Assembly: GCF_008370255.1 (NCBI RefSeq)
Contig: NZ_SEUI01000001.1
Span: 897,823-961,822 of the forward strand
Length of the DNA: 64,000 nucleotides
From: Pseudoalteromonas sp. FUC4
GTDB taxonomy: Bacteria; Pseudomonadota; Gammaproteobacteria; Enterobacterales; Alteromonadaceae
Direction: 5' to 3'
This document shows, one piece after another, positions 55,169 to 63,892 of this stretch. The notes beneath the pieces were generated by a model. The model had not been told where the DNA came from, ran no database searches, and worked only from the letters and a program-made list of their open reading frames with translations. Every line of letters starts with the position of its first letter. The stretch's first letter is position 1. A program made the position numbers and the translations under genes.

Positions 55169-55825
55169 ATGGCATTATCACGTGAACAAGTTGCAATGCG
55201 CGTTGCACAAGAACTTCAGGACGGTTACTACGTAAATTTGGGTATAGGAATTCCGACACTCGTCGCAAACTATGTACCGGATGATATTGAAGTTATGTTA
55301 CAGTCCGAAAATGGCCTTTTAGGCATGGGCCCGTACCCCACTAAAGCAGAGCTAGACGCCGATATGATTAACGCGGGTAAAGAAACCGTGACAGCAGCCA
55401 AAGGTGCAGCCATATTTAATAGTGCAGATAGTTTTGCCATGATACGGGGTGGTCATGTAGACTTAACCGTTCTGGGTGCATTTGAAGTTGACCAGAACGG
55501 CAACATCGCATCGTGGATGATCCCTAAAAAGCTGATTAAAGGCATGGGTGGCGCGATGGATTTAGTCGCTGGCGCGAAAAATATTATTGTTACTATGACC
55601 CATGCAAGTAAGCATGGTGACTCTAAACTATTAGAGGCCTGCTCTTTACCGCTAACTGGCGTTAATTGCGTAAAAAAAATAGTAACAGATTTAGCCGTAT
55701 TAGAAGTTAAAGACGGCGCATTTCATCTATTAGAGCGTGCTCCGGGCGTATCTGTTGATGAAATCATTAGTAAAACAGCAGGTAAATTACTTGTTGACGG
55801 TGAAGTTCCAGAAATGGTTTTTTAA
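55169..55825 (+). CDS. 3-oxoacid CoA-transferase subunit B
   Basis: 218 residues. The catalytic Glu lies in QSENGLLGMGPYP (about residue 51), with GGHVDLTVLGAFEVD downstream. Forms the alpha/beta enzyme with subunit A. Last gene of the operon; a strong terminator follows. Confidence 0.95.
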   Translation: MALSREQVAMRVAQELQDGYYVNLGIGIPTLVANYVPDDIEVMLQSENGLLGMGPYPTKAELDADMINAGKETVTAAKGAAIFNSADSFAMIRGGHVDLTVLGAFEVDQNGNIASWMIPKKLIKGMGGAMDLVAGAKNIIVTMTHASKHGDSKLLEACSLPLTGVNCVKKIVTDLAVLEVKDGAFHLLERAPGVSVDEIISKTAGKLLVDGEVPEMVF

Positions 55826-55894
55826 GCTTTAGCTTAAAATAACGCTTTACCCTGTACCGACCTCATTCCCAGTGCCAATGGCGCTGAGTTACCC

Positions 55895-55925
55895 AAAATC
55901 CCTCTCACGAGGGATTTTTTTTATC
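55895..55925 (+). terminator. Rho-independent terminator of the liu operon
   Basis: ATCCCTC-TCAC-GAGGGAT with T8 following. It ends the leucine operon 70 bp after the last stop. From here to 56158 there is only AT-rich DNA with no gene, containing the promoter of the LysR gene. Confidence 0.92.
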
Positions 55926-56158
55926 TTTTGTCATTATTTTTACCGTCATTCATACATCTGTAGTAAATTTTATCTATAATACAAATATAAATTAAATGTA
56001 AGCGCTTAGATTCTTTGCACTATTTTGTGGATAGCCTGCACCCTTTTTGTGAACTAGCGCTAAATTTATTTTTAACCTACTGATATTTATGTATTAAATA
56101 GTTGGTTCAAATTTTGCCTAAGTAAGGCGTCTCAATAAATTAAATAATTCTGGAAAAC

Positions 56159-57040
56159 ATGCAAACTCCTATTCGTGGCCTTCGCTCTTTTTGCTTTGCC
56201 GCAAGAAGCCTAAGTTTTAAGCATGCAGCTAATGAGCTGTACTTAACGCCGTCTGCGGTAAGCCATCAAATAAAACAACTTGAAGAACAACTTGGTATTG
56301 AGCTTTTTCAACGTAAAACGCGTTCAATTAGCTTAACCACAGCGGGTAAAAACTTTTTTGATGCTGTGTCTCCTATCATCACAATGTTAGAGGGCACCAT
56401 TAACGAGTTTAGTCAGATGCAGCAAAATACAAATTTGACGATTACGCTGCCTGAATTTTTTGCCAGCGAACTACTCATGCCTAAATTAAGTGAGTGGACG
56501 TCAGAGCATCCTAATATAAACCTGCAAATGGACACGCTTAAAACACGCAAAGAATTAACGCGTCATAGCGATTTATCTATTGTATTGTCATCTGGTAAAC
56601 CTACTGAAGGGTTAGCGACTGAGTTGTTTAACCTTGAGTATATTCCTGCATGTAATAAAAAATTGCTCGATCAGTGGAGGGACGATCATCGTCAAGCCCT
56701 TAACCAAGTTCCGTTAATCCTACACAAAGCTCGCCCGTGGGCTTGGCATCAGTGGGCCGAAAAAGCAGGGATTGATGACTTTTCTCCTTCGCAAATTATT
56801 CAAATAGATAGCATGTTTGGTGTAGCGCGTGCGGCGCAGCAAGGCATGGGCATTGCACTTATACCACTGCCTATTAGTCAAAGCTGGCTAGATGAGCAAT
56901 GGCTTTATAAATTATTCGAACAGCCTTTAACAACTAAAGATAAATACTATTTAGTGCAGCACGAATCAAGCACACCTAATCACCCGCTTGATTTATTTGC
57001 GAAGTGGGTTGTAAATACGTTTAGAAAAATCCAAGAATAA
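56159..57040 (+). CDS. LysR-family regulator of the GcvA type
   Basis: 293 residues. Helix-turn-helix at about 17-45 (FKHAANELYLTPSAVSHQIK), then the substrate domain ending in LDLFAKWVVNTF. The N-terminus TPIRGLRSFCFAARSLSFK is the GcvA/AmpR subgroup form. Its own operon or target is not evident: no gene is divergent from it, and the next 740 bp are non-coding. Confidence 0.9.
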   Translation: MQTPIRGLRSFCFAARSLSFKHAANELYLTPSAVSHQIKQLEEQLGIELFQRKTRSISLTTAGKNFFDAVSPIITMLEGTINEFSQMQQNTNLTITLPEFFASELLMPKLSEWTSEHPNINLQMDTLKTRKELTRHSDLSIVLSSGKPTEGLATELFNLEYIPACNKKLLDQWRDDHRQALNQVPLILHKARPWAWHQWAEKAGIDDFSPSQIIQIDSMFGVARAAQQGMGIALIPLPISQSWLDEQWLYKLFEQPLTTKDKYYLVQHESSTPNHPLDLFAKWVVNTFRKIQE

Positions 57041-57047
57041 TCCCCTA

Positions 57048-57102
57048 TTAGACGAGTTGAGTAATACAACCTACTCTGTGTTGTATTACTGAACTCGTCT
57101 AA
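57048..57102. repeat. Long inverted repeat after the LysR gene
   Basis: TTAGACGAGTTGAGTAATAC plus AAC on one side and its complement on the other form 23-base arms with one mismatch around 9 bases, starting 8 bp past the stop codon. No T tract. It could stabilise the mRNA or be part of a small element. Confidence 0.65.
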
Positions 57103-57329
57103 ACCTCTCTGCAATTTTGAATAATATTTTTAATTAAATACATAAACTTAACGCCAGGCATTAGACTAAAGTCTATAGTTTAATTTTTTTCACTCATTGG
57201 TTTCGTTTTTATCGTTTGTCGAAAATAAAGTTAAATATTAAAGTTACTTCATCAGCTCAAAACAACTCAGTTAATTTGTTTTTTTAAGAGCCATAAATGC
57301 AACCTTTAGAGTTCTAGTAACTCAAATGT

Positions 57330-57732
57330 AGCAGTGAAAAGAATCTTATATTGTGTGTGTAAGATGTTGTCAGTGTGAAAAAGCGGTTCAAGTTAGGTGG
57401 TGACTTGGCTTGAACTGTTTTTATTTTTGGCGCAAACCACATGGTATGCAATACAAAGCTACCAACGCGTAGTAAACAGAATCTTTATATTGTGTGTGAA
57501 GATGTTGTCAGTGTGAAAAAGCGGTTCAAGTTAGGTGGTGACTTGGCTTGAGCTGTTTTTATTTTTGGCATAAACCACATGATATGTAATACAAAACTAC
57601 CAACGCGTAGTAAACAGAATCTTTATATTGTGTGTGAAGATGTTGTCAGTGTGAAAAAGCGGTTCAAGTTAGGTGGTGACTTGGCTTGAACTGTTTTTAT
57701 TTTTGGCGCAAACCACATGATATGCAATACAA
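57330..57732 (+). repeat. Three tandem 138-bp units with terminator-like hairpins
   Basis: Units start at about 57340, 57478 and 57616 (138-bp spacing both times; the third lacks its last 20 bases). Only a few bases differ between copies. Each has a T-A-rich ATCTTTATATTGTGTGTG start (one base shorter in unit 1), then a GTTCAAG...CTTGAAC hairpin (7 bp) followed by TGTTTTTATTTTT, as in a rho-independent terminator. No convincing -35 box was seen. A 31-codon minus-strand frame occurs in each unit but lacks a ribosome site. A triplet of small RNA genes is the most attractive reading. Confidence 0.8.
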
Positions 57733-57745
57733 GTTTAATTCTTTT

Positions 57746-57779
57746 AAAAGCCCCGTAAGTTATAACTTACGGGGCTTTT
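57746..57779. terminator. Perfect-stem bidirectional terminator
   Basis: AAAAGCCCCGTAAGTTA is followed by its exact complement and T-rich DNA both ways. It ends transcription of the tandem units from the left and of the periplasmic protein gene from the right. Confidence 0.9.
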
Positions 57780-57783
57780 TTAG

Positions 57784-58560
57784 TTAATTTTTAATTTGAT
57801 ATTCTTTTTTTAATTTACTTATTTGCACTTTATGTGAAATCAAGAAGGTATTAAATTTCTTGATTATGTCAGGGTAGTCAATCGACGATAATAAAAAGGC
57901 TTGTAAATCTATTGGCAATTCGTTTTGAAAATAAACAGGTCGGGTTAATTTAAAGTATTTCAGGAGGTTATAATTTAATACATCGTTAGATATGTAAATA
58001 CACTCCACTCGCTCTTTTAAAAGCAACTCTATTAATTCAATTACGTTAGCTGTCTCTATTAACTCAACATTTTCATTATTCATTAACGGTTTAAAGCTTT
58101 GAGGCGTAAACCCTCTTACCGTTGCAAAACTAATGCATTCATCAATAGTGATATTTTTACTTAAACTCGCAATACCCGTTTTAGTCACAACGGTTGGCTG
58201 CGAATAAATAATTACATTTAAATCACCAAAGGAAGCTTTATAACTTGGTTTCCATTGAGGGTTATCTGGATATTTAAAATCAACATGATGGTGGTCAATG
58301 AATTCTTTATAGAGACGATTAATTGGCAACGTGTAAAACTCAAATTCAAAATCGTGCTGCTGTGCAAATAAAGTGAGCAGTTCTTCACTAAAGCCATAAT
58401 AGTCTGCACCATTCGTTCCACTACCATTAAAGTAAGGTAGATACTCTATATTCTCTACGCCAACAACATAGTGCGTTGACGACTTAACATCGGTTATAAA
58501 AATTAATAAAGCCAAAGGCAAATACATTAACTGCGTTGCTATTTTTATAAATTGATTCAT
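57784..58560 (-). CDS. Periplasmic solute-binding-like protein (transporter substrate-binding fold)
   Basis: 258 residues with a signal peptide (LMYLPLALLIFITDVKSS). The mature part resembles the two-lobed amino-acid-type binding proteins (PF00497-like): GFSEELLTLFAQQHDFEFEF early and a second lobe with FATVRGFTPQ. No transporter or kinase is encoded beside it. It may be an orphan receptor or an environmental sensor subunit. Substrate unknown. Confidence 0.75.
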   Translation of the reverse strand: MNQFIKIATQLMYLPLALLIFITDVKSSTHYVVGVENIEYLPYFNGSGTNGADYYGFSEELLTLFAQQHDFEFEFYTLPINRLYKEFIDHHHVDFKYPDNPQWKPSYKASFGDLNVIIYSQPTVVTKTGIASLSKNITIDECISFATVRGFTPQSFKPLMNNENVELIETANVIELIELLLKERVECIYISNDVLNYNLLKYFKLTRPVYFQNELPIDLQAFLLSSIDYPDIIKKFNTFLISHKVQISKLKKEYQIKN

Positions 58561-58654
58561 TAATAACCTAAGTAATAATATTGACGATTAGCTGCACGCT
58601 TTTATTTTAACAAATTTGCAAAGGTTATGATAAGACTATTTTGTTTTACGCAAA

Positions 58655-58678
58655 AAAGCCTGATTAAAATCAGGCTTT
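58655..58678 (-). terminator. Terminator of the msr fusion gene
   Basis: AAAGCCTGA and TCAGGCTTT arms around 6 bases, with T6 continuing on the minus strand, 14 bp past the stop codon. Confidence 0.88.
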
Positions 58679-58691
58679 GCAAAGAAAAGGT

Positions 58692-59981
58692 TTAGCTTTT
58701 ATCTCTTGGTACAAAATCAAGTACAGTTGCGTTAATGCAGTAGCGATCGCGCCCTCTTGGGCCTTCACCAGGAAATAAATGCCCTAAGTGTATGCCTGTA
58801 CTTTTAGAGCGAAGCTCAATGCGTGTCATGCCCCAGCTGCTATCGTCGTGCTGTGTTACGTTGTTTTTTACAGGATGAGTAAACGACAACCAACCAGTAC
58901 CTGAGTTAAACCTATCGCTTGTATCAAATAGTGGCTCGCCACTTAATTTATCAACAAAAGTACCGTCAGGTGTATTTTTAAACTCTTTGTACTCTTTACA
59001 GTAAGGTCTATCTGTTCGTGCATCAAAGGCAACTTTATAAGCATCGCTGTTACCCAATTTAAAAGCGCCTAATGCTTTATAAAACTCTTCAGGCGTTGCA
59101 TAACCTTGGCGGCCATATACCTCAACACCATTTTCTAAAAATAAAATGGTCGGTGTTGCCCATGTGGCTGACTTAATGGTTAAACCTTTAAGCTGGTCAG
59201 CATGGCGAAATGACATTGGTATCGTGCCTTTGTAATCGTTTGCGACCGCTTTTTTAAACTTTTCACAGTATGGGCAGTATTCACGTGAGTCTAAAACTAC
59301 GATTTGCTTTCCTGCTAATAAAGCAGTGTTATCTACTTTTTCTACGGGTGTTTTATTAAAAACAACACCGGTAGAATGATCAGGGCAATAGCCATTGGGA
59401 TTCTTTTCTAAATAATTTTGATGATACTCTTCTGCCGATACAAAGCCTTGAAGCGGTTTAATAACCGTTTCAATTTTGCCGTAGCTCGCATCAGTTAAAA
59501 GCTGCTGATATTTCGATTTAACTTGCTCAGCTACTTTAGCTTGCGCATCAGTAGTCGTTAATACAATTGAGCGATATTGGGTACCAATGTCGTTACCTTG
59601 GCGATTTTTTTGCGTAGGATCATGACTTTCAAAATAGTTTTTTAAGAGATCTTCTGCTGAAATTATATTGCTGTTATACATAACTTGTACAACTTCAGCA
59701 TAATTGTTCTCGTCAAAACGACGAGACTGATCAGTAATGTTTCTGTAGGTAGCTTTAAAGCCATTGCCATCTGCATAGCCTGACTCAGCGTCAATAACGC
59801 CATTAAGCGCTTCGTAGCGTTTTTCGGCCCCCCAAAAACAACCAGACCCCAGTACAATGGTTTCTACATGCATGGTGGCTTCTACATTACTGTGCTCAAC
59901 CTTTTCCATAGATAAAGCAAAGCTGCCTGCGCTAAATATAATAGCAGCGCCTGATAAATATAATAAATGCGGGTGTTTCAT
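58692..59981 (-). CDS. msrAB: Exported MsrA-thioredoxin-like-MsrB fusion
   Basis: About 429 residues from the ATG at 59981 (MKHPHLLYLSGAAII), a signal-peptide start; the ATG at 59999 is less likely. MsrA with catalytic Cys in GSGCFWGAEKRYE (about residue 48) and the DVIGTQYRS-like block (GNDIGTQYRS); then a thioredoxin-fold part with the CxxC in REYCPYCEKFKK; then MsrB with the SGTGWLSFT block and catalytic Cys in GRDRYCINAT. It reduces S- and R-methionine sulfoxide, apparently in the periplasm. In Neisseria MsrAB/PilB the order is thioredoxin-MsrA-MsrB, so the inner thioredoxin here is unusual. Confidence 0.93.
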   Translation of the reverse strand: MKHPHLLYLSGAAIIFSAGSFALSMEKVEHSNVEATMHVETIVLGSGCFWGAEKRYEALNGVIDAESGYADGNGFKATYRNITDQSRRFDENNYAEVVQVMYNSNIISAEDLLKNYFESHDPTQKNRQGNDIGTQYRSIVLTTTDAQAKVAEQVKSKYQQLLTDASYGKIETVIKPLQGFVSAEEYHQNYLEKNPNGYCPDHSTGVVFNKTPVEKVDNTALLAGKQIVVLDSREYCPYCEKFKKAVANDYKGTIPMSFRHADQLKGLTIKSATWATPTILFLENGVEVYGRQGYATPEEFYKALGAFKLGNSDAYKVAFDARTDRPYCKEYKEFKNTPDGTFVDKLSGEPLFDTSDRFNSGTGWLSFTHPVKNNVTQHDDSSWGMTRIELRSKSTGIHLGHLFPGEGPRGRDRYCINATVLDFVPRDKS

Positions 59982-60229
59982 AAAGTACCTCTTAAACAAG
60001 TGCGTGCTAATTAAGACCTCCTTATCCTAATTTTCATTTCAACCTAATTACTTATTTAGTACGAAGTGTATTTAGTTTTGGTCCTCAATAAGTTAAATAC
60101 GATTAATTGAATATAAAAATACTCTTAAATTTAGTTGGGCAATAAACATAACCACTTAGTCGCAATGGTGTAAATAAATTAATAAAACTGTGTTACGTTT
60201 AAATTATGTTGTACAAATAGGTTTATTTA
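59982..60229. other. Divergent msr / pxpB promoter region
   Basis: About 250 bp of AT-rich DNA with no gene. Both neighbours would start here. No operator or hairpin is clear enough to name. Confidence 0.5.
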
Positions 60230-60895
60230 ATGAAGTCAGACCCTTACATTTATGCATTAACAAACAGTAGTTTACTGTTTGATGCATCGCATTTAGACGC
60301 TACAGATAGACTCTCTATTCAAAAGAAAATTTGGGCTTTAGCTAGCCACTGTAAAAGCACTGATGAATTTATCGATTTGGTGCCCGCCATGAACTCGCTT
60401 ACTTTTTATTTAAAATCAGATAAACACTTAAATAAGTGGTTACAAGTGCTACCTGCGCTGTGGAATGATATTAAAACGAGTACTTTTAAGGGGCAGCATC
60501 ACTTAATCAAAACCACATACAAGGGTGAGGATATTAATTACGTGGCTCGTTATCATAATTTAAGCGCTGATGAGGTTATTAATATTCATAGTAGCACCAA
60601 GTACCACGTTTTATTTTTAGGCTTTCAGCCCGGTTTTGCTTACCTACATGGCTTAAATGAACAATTACATACACCAAGGCGAGATGAGCCTCGCATTAAG
60701 GTACCTAAAGGTTCTGTTGCGATAGGTGCTGCACAAACTGGAATTTACCCCGCAGATACCCCAGGTGGTTGGCACATAATAGGTCATACAGATACAGCTT
60801 TGTTTGATTCGACCTCTGAGCAACCTTGTTTAATTCAACCAGGCGATACGCTTGAATTTGTTCCGCTCATTAATAAAGGAGCAAATCATGATTAA
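60230..60895 (+). CDS. pxpB: 5-oxoprolinase subunit PxpB
   Basis: 221 residues. The blocks LGFQPGFAYLHGL and PRRDEPRIKVPKGSVAIGAA and GGWHIIGHTD are typical of allophanate-hydrolase subunit 1-like PxpB. With PxpA and PxpC it opens 5-oxoproline to glutamate with ATP. The gene for PxpA (LamB/YcsF) is not adjacent here. Confidence 0.93.
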   Translation: MKSDPYIYALTNSSLLFDASHLDATDRLSIQKKIWALASHCKSTDEFIDLVPAMNSLTFYLKSDKHLNKWLQVLPALWNDIKTSTFKGQHHLIKTTYKGEDINYVARYHNLSADEVINIHSSTKYHVLFLGFQPGFAYLHGLNEQLHTPRRDEPRIKVPKGSVAIGAAQTGIYPADTPGGWHIIGHTDTALFDSTSEQPCLIQPGDTLEFVPLINKGANHD

Positions 60896-61814
60896 AGTAC
60901 TTAAAAGTGGTGTATTACTTACAATTCAAGATTTTGGCCGTAAGGGCTACCGCCATTTAGGTGTAAGCAAAGCGGGTAGCCTAGACCCTTATGCACAAAT
61001 CATTGCTAATAGATTACTTAACAATAACGACAATGATGCCGTTTTAGAAATAACTGTAGGTTTGTGCGAACTGGAATTTACCTGCGACACAATAATTGCG
61101 CTTCATGGTGCAGATTTGCAAGCAACCCTTGATGGACATGCAATTTATCCTGGTTGGACATACGCAGTAAAAAACAAACAAGTCCTAAGTTTTGCTACCG
61201 GCAGAGCGGGCTTAAGAGCTTATTTAGCAGTGAAAGGCGGTATACAAAATGCTGAGGTTATGGGTTCTAAATCTACAGATTTAAACGCATGTTTTGGTGG
61301 TTTTGAAGGCAGAGCCCTCACCACTGGCGATGAAATACCTATTACTCCATACTATGGAGAGTTTATAAAAGTAGGCGCAATGGCTCCCGCCCAGCGCAAG
61401 CTTATACGACTGCATCCAAGTCCTCATGCCAACTTATTAGGCGAGCCTTTACTTAGCAACTTTGTATCTACCGCATTTAAAGTTAGTAATAACAGCAACC
61501 GAATGGGCGTAAGGCTTGAGCATAAAAATAATTTGGGGCATTCGCACTCTTTGCCATCACTAGGGGTGAGTCCTGGGAGTATTCAACTTCCACCAAGTGG
61601 AGAGCCAATTGTGTTACTAAATGATGGCCAAACCACTGGGGGCTATCCACTTTTAGGCACTGTTATTGAAGCCGACTTACATCAATTTGCACAATTTAGA
61701 CCTTTAGATACTGTTGAGTTCAAATATGTAACGTTTGAAGAAGCAGCAAAGGCGAAGCAGAAACTTGACGGACACCTACATCAATTGAGCCTTGCACTTA
61801 AAAATAACCTATAA
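60888..61814 (+). CDS. pxpC: 5-oxoprolinase subunit PxpC
   Basis: 308 residues from the ATG at 60888 (MIKVLKSGVLLTIQDFGRKG), overlapping pxpB by 8 bases; an ATG at 60852 lies within pxpB. GGYPLLGTVIEADL and SNRMGVRLE are family marks of allophanate-hydrolase subunit 2. Partner of PxpB. Coupled translation is likely. Confidence 0.94.
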   Translation: MIKVLKSGVLLTIQDFGRKGYRHLGVSKAGSLDPYAQIIANRLLNNNDNDAVLEITVGLCELEFTCDTIIALHGADLQATLDGHAIYPGWTYAVKNKQVLSFATGRAGLRAYLAVKGGIQNAEVMGSKSTDLNACFGGFEGRALTTGDEIPITPYYGEFIKVGAMAPAQRKLIRLHPSPHANLLGEPLLSNFVSTAFKVSNNSNRMGVRLEHKNNLGHSHSLPSLGVSPGSIQLPPSGEPIVLLNDGQTTGGYPLLGTVIEADLHQFAQFRPLDTVEFKYVTFEEAAKAKQKLDGHLHQLSLALKNNL

Positions 61815-62173
61815 AAATATTCTAAAAATAAATAGGAAAATTATTGCGCAGGAATGAAAGGTGGTTTGTGCATATTCCTGATTTAACAAGCTAAGCTGCG
61901 CACCATAATGGTGCGCTAAGTATGTATTAATACACTGCTATTAATGGGCTAAAAGTGATGATTGCACAAGCTTTGAACAATAATAGCGACGTAAAAATAG
62001 CAACAGGCATCATGCATTGCCCGCTTTGGTGCAGTTATATATTACTTGGTGCATAAATTATTCTTAATTAATTGTAAAAGCTATGTGACTTGAGTAATTT
62101 TTTCTGATAAAACAAGGTTTCGCAGCACAGCAAATTGGCTCTGCTGCACACATAATAGGAATGAGGAGTTACT
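61815..62173. other. Intergenic region with two hairpins
   Basis: About 360 bp without a gene. GCGCACCAT-A-ATGGTGCGC at 61898-61916 is a perfect hairpin, probably ending pxpBC. GCAGCACAGC and GCTCTGCTGC at 62122-62147 form 10-base arms with one mismatch just before the asnB ribosome site and may affect asnB expression. Confidence 0.6.
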
Positions 62174-63847
62174 ATGTGTTCAATTTTTGGGGTATTAGAT
62201 ATTAAATCTGATCCCGCTCAATTGCGTACCCAAGCAATTGAAATGTCAAAGCTGCTTAGACACCGTGGTCCAGATTGGTCTGGTGTATATGCATCTGAAA
62301 AAGCTATTTTAGTACATGAGCGTTTAGCTATTGTTGGTGTATCAAGCGGTGCACAGCCTTTATACAATCCTGAAAAAACAAATATTTTAGCGGTTAACGG
62401 CGAGATTTATAATCATAAAGAACTTGCAGCAGAGCTAGATGTTGATTTTACTTTTCAAACTCAATCAGATTGTGAAGTTATTTTAGCGCTTTATAAACAA
62501 AAAGGGCCTGACTTTTTAGATGATCTAAATGGCATTTTTGCATTTTGTTTATACGACGAAGAAAATGACGCCTACTTAATTGGCCGTGACCATATTGGTA
62601 TTATCCCGCTTTACACGGGTCACGACGAGCACGGTAACTTTTACGTTGCTTCGGAGTTAAAAGCACTTTCTCCAATTTGTAAGCATATTGAAGAATTTCC
62701 ACCAGGGCATTACCTGTACAGCAAAGATGGCAAAGTGACACCTTATTACAAACGTGATTGGGAAACATTTGATGCAGTTAAAGATAACAACGCACAAGCA
62801 CAAGACGTTAAAGATGCATTAGAAGCGGCCGTTAAACGCCAGCTAATGTGTGACGTGCCCTACGGTGTATTACTTTCTGGTGGTTTAGACTCATCAGTTA
62901 TTTCTGCTATTACCCAGCGTTTTGCTGCAAAACGTATTGAAGATAACGATGAAAGCGATGCATGGTGGCCTAAGCTGCATTCTTTTTCAGTAGGCCTTGA
63001 GGGCTCACCTGATTTAGCAGCTGCACAAAAAGTAGCTGACATGATTGGTACTATTCACCACCCTATCATATTTACCATTCAAGAAGGTATTGATGCATTA
63101 CGTGAAGTGATTTACCACATTGAAACGTATGATGTAACAACGATTCGTGCCTCTACACCTATGTACTTAATGGCTCGCCAAATTAAAGCAATGGGCATTA
63201 AAATGGTGTTATCTGGCGAAGGAGCTGATGAGCTATTTGGTGGTTACTTATACTTCCATAAAGCCCCTAACGCACAAGAGTTTCATGAAGAGCTAAACCG
63301 TAAAGTATCAAAACTGCATATGTTTGACTGTTTACGTGCTAATAAATCAATGGCGGCATGGGGCGTTGAAGCACGTGTACCGTTCCTTGATAAAGAATTT
63401 GTTGATGTTGCTATGCGTATCAACCCTGAAGACAAAATGTGTAAAGATGGCAAAATTGAAAAACATATTTTACGTGAAGGTTTTGATGGCTACTTGCCTG
63501 ATGAAGTTTTATGGCGTCAAAAAGAGCAGTTTTCAGATGGTGTTGGTTACAGCTGGATTGATACGTTAAAAGAGTTTGTAAACGAGCAAGTGAGCGATCA
63601 AGAGCTTGCAAATGCTAAATTTAAATACCCTATTAATACACCAGATTCAAAAGAAGCTTACTACTACCGTACTATTTTTGAATCGCACTTCCCTGGTGAT
63701 GCATCAGCTAAATGTGTACCACATGGTAAGTCGGTAGCGTGTTCAACTCCTGAAGCACTTGCATGGGACGCATCGTTTCAAAACAATGCAGATCCATCAG
63801 GTCGTGCAGCGGGTATTCATAACGACGCGTATGCAAGCAAAGGGTAA
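62174..63847 (+). CDS. asnB: Asparagine synthetase B (glutamine-hydrolysing)
   Basis: 557 residues. The N-terminal Cys2 (MCSIFGVLD) and RHRGPDWSGV form the class II glutaminase; the synthetase domain has the ATP pyrophosphatase loop LSGGLDSSVIS (about residue 233). It makes asparagine from aspartate, glutamine and ATP. Length and motifs match the E. coli enzyme. GAGGAG precedes the ATG. Confidence 0.97.
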   Translation: MCSIFGVLDIKSDPAQLRTQAIEMSKLLRHRGPDWSGVYASEKAILVHERLAIVGVSSGAQPLYNPEKTNILAVNGEIYNHKELAAELDVDFTFQTQSDCEVILALYKQKGPDFLDDLNGIFAFCLYDEENDAYLIGRDHIGIIPLYTGHDEHGNFYVASELKALSPICKHIEEFPPGHYLYSKDGKVTPYYKRDWETFDAVKDNNAQAQDVKDALEAAVKRQLMCDVPYGVLLSGGLDSSVISAITQRFAAKRIEDNDESDAWWPKLHSFSVGLEGSPDLAAAQKVADMIGTIHHPIIFTIQEGIDALREVIYHIETYDVTTIRASTPMYLMARQIKAMGIKMVLSGEGADELFGGYLYFHKAPNAQEFHEELNRKVSKLHMFDCLRANKSMAAWGVEARVPFLDKEFVDVAMRINPEDKMCKDGKIEKHILREGFDGYLPDEVLWRQKEQFSDGVGYSWIDTLKEFVNEQVSDQELANAKFKYPINTPDSKEAYYYRTIFESHFPGDASAKCVPHGKSVACSTPEALAWDASFQNNADPSGRAAGIHNDAYASKG

Positions 63848-63861
63848 CACTCTTTGTTTAA

Positions 63862-63892
63862 CGAAGCGTAAGCCCAAATGGCTTACGCTTCG
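63862..63892 (+). terminator. Rho-independent terminator of asnB
   Basis: CGAAGCGTAAGCC and GGCTTACGCTTCG, perfect 13-base arms around a 5-base loop, 15 bp past the stop and followed by CTTTATAA. The remaining bases to the window end hold no gene. Confidence 0.85.

Noticed and set aside
57330..57732. CRISPR array
   Set aside because: The units are 138 bp and nearly identical throughout, with no short repeat/variable spacer pattern and no cas genes.
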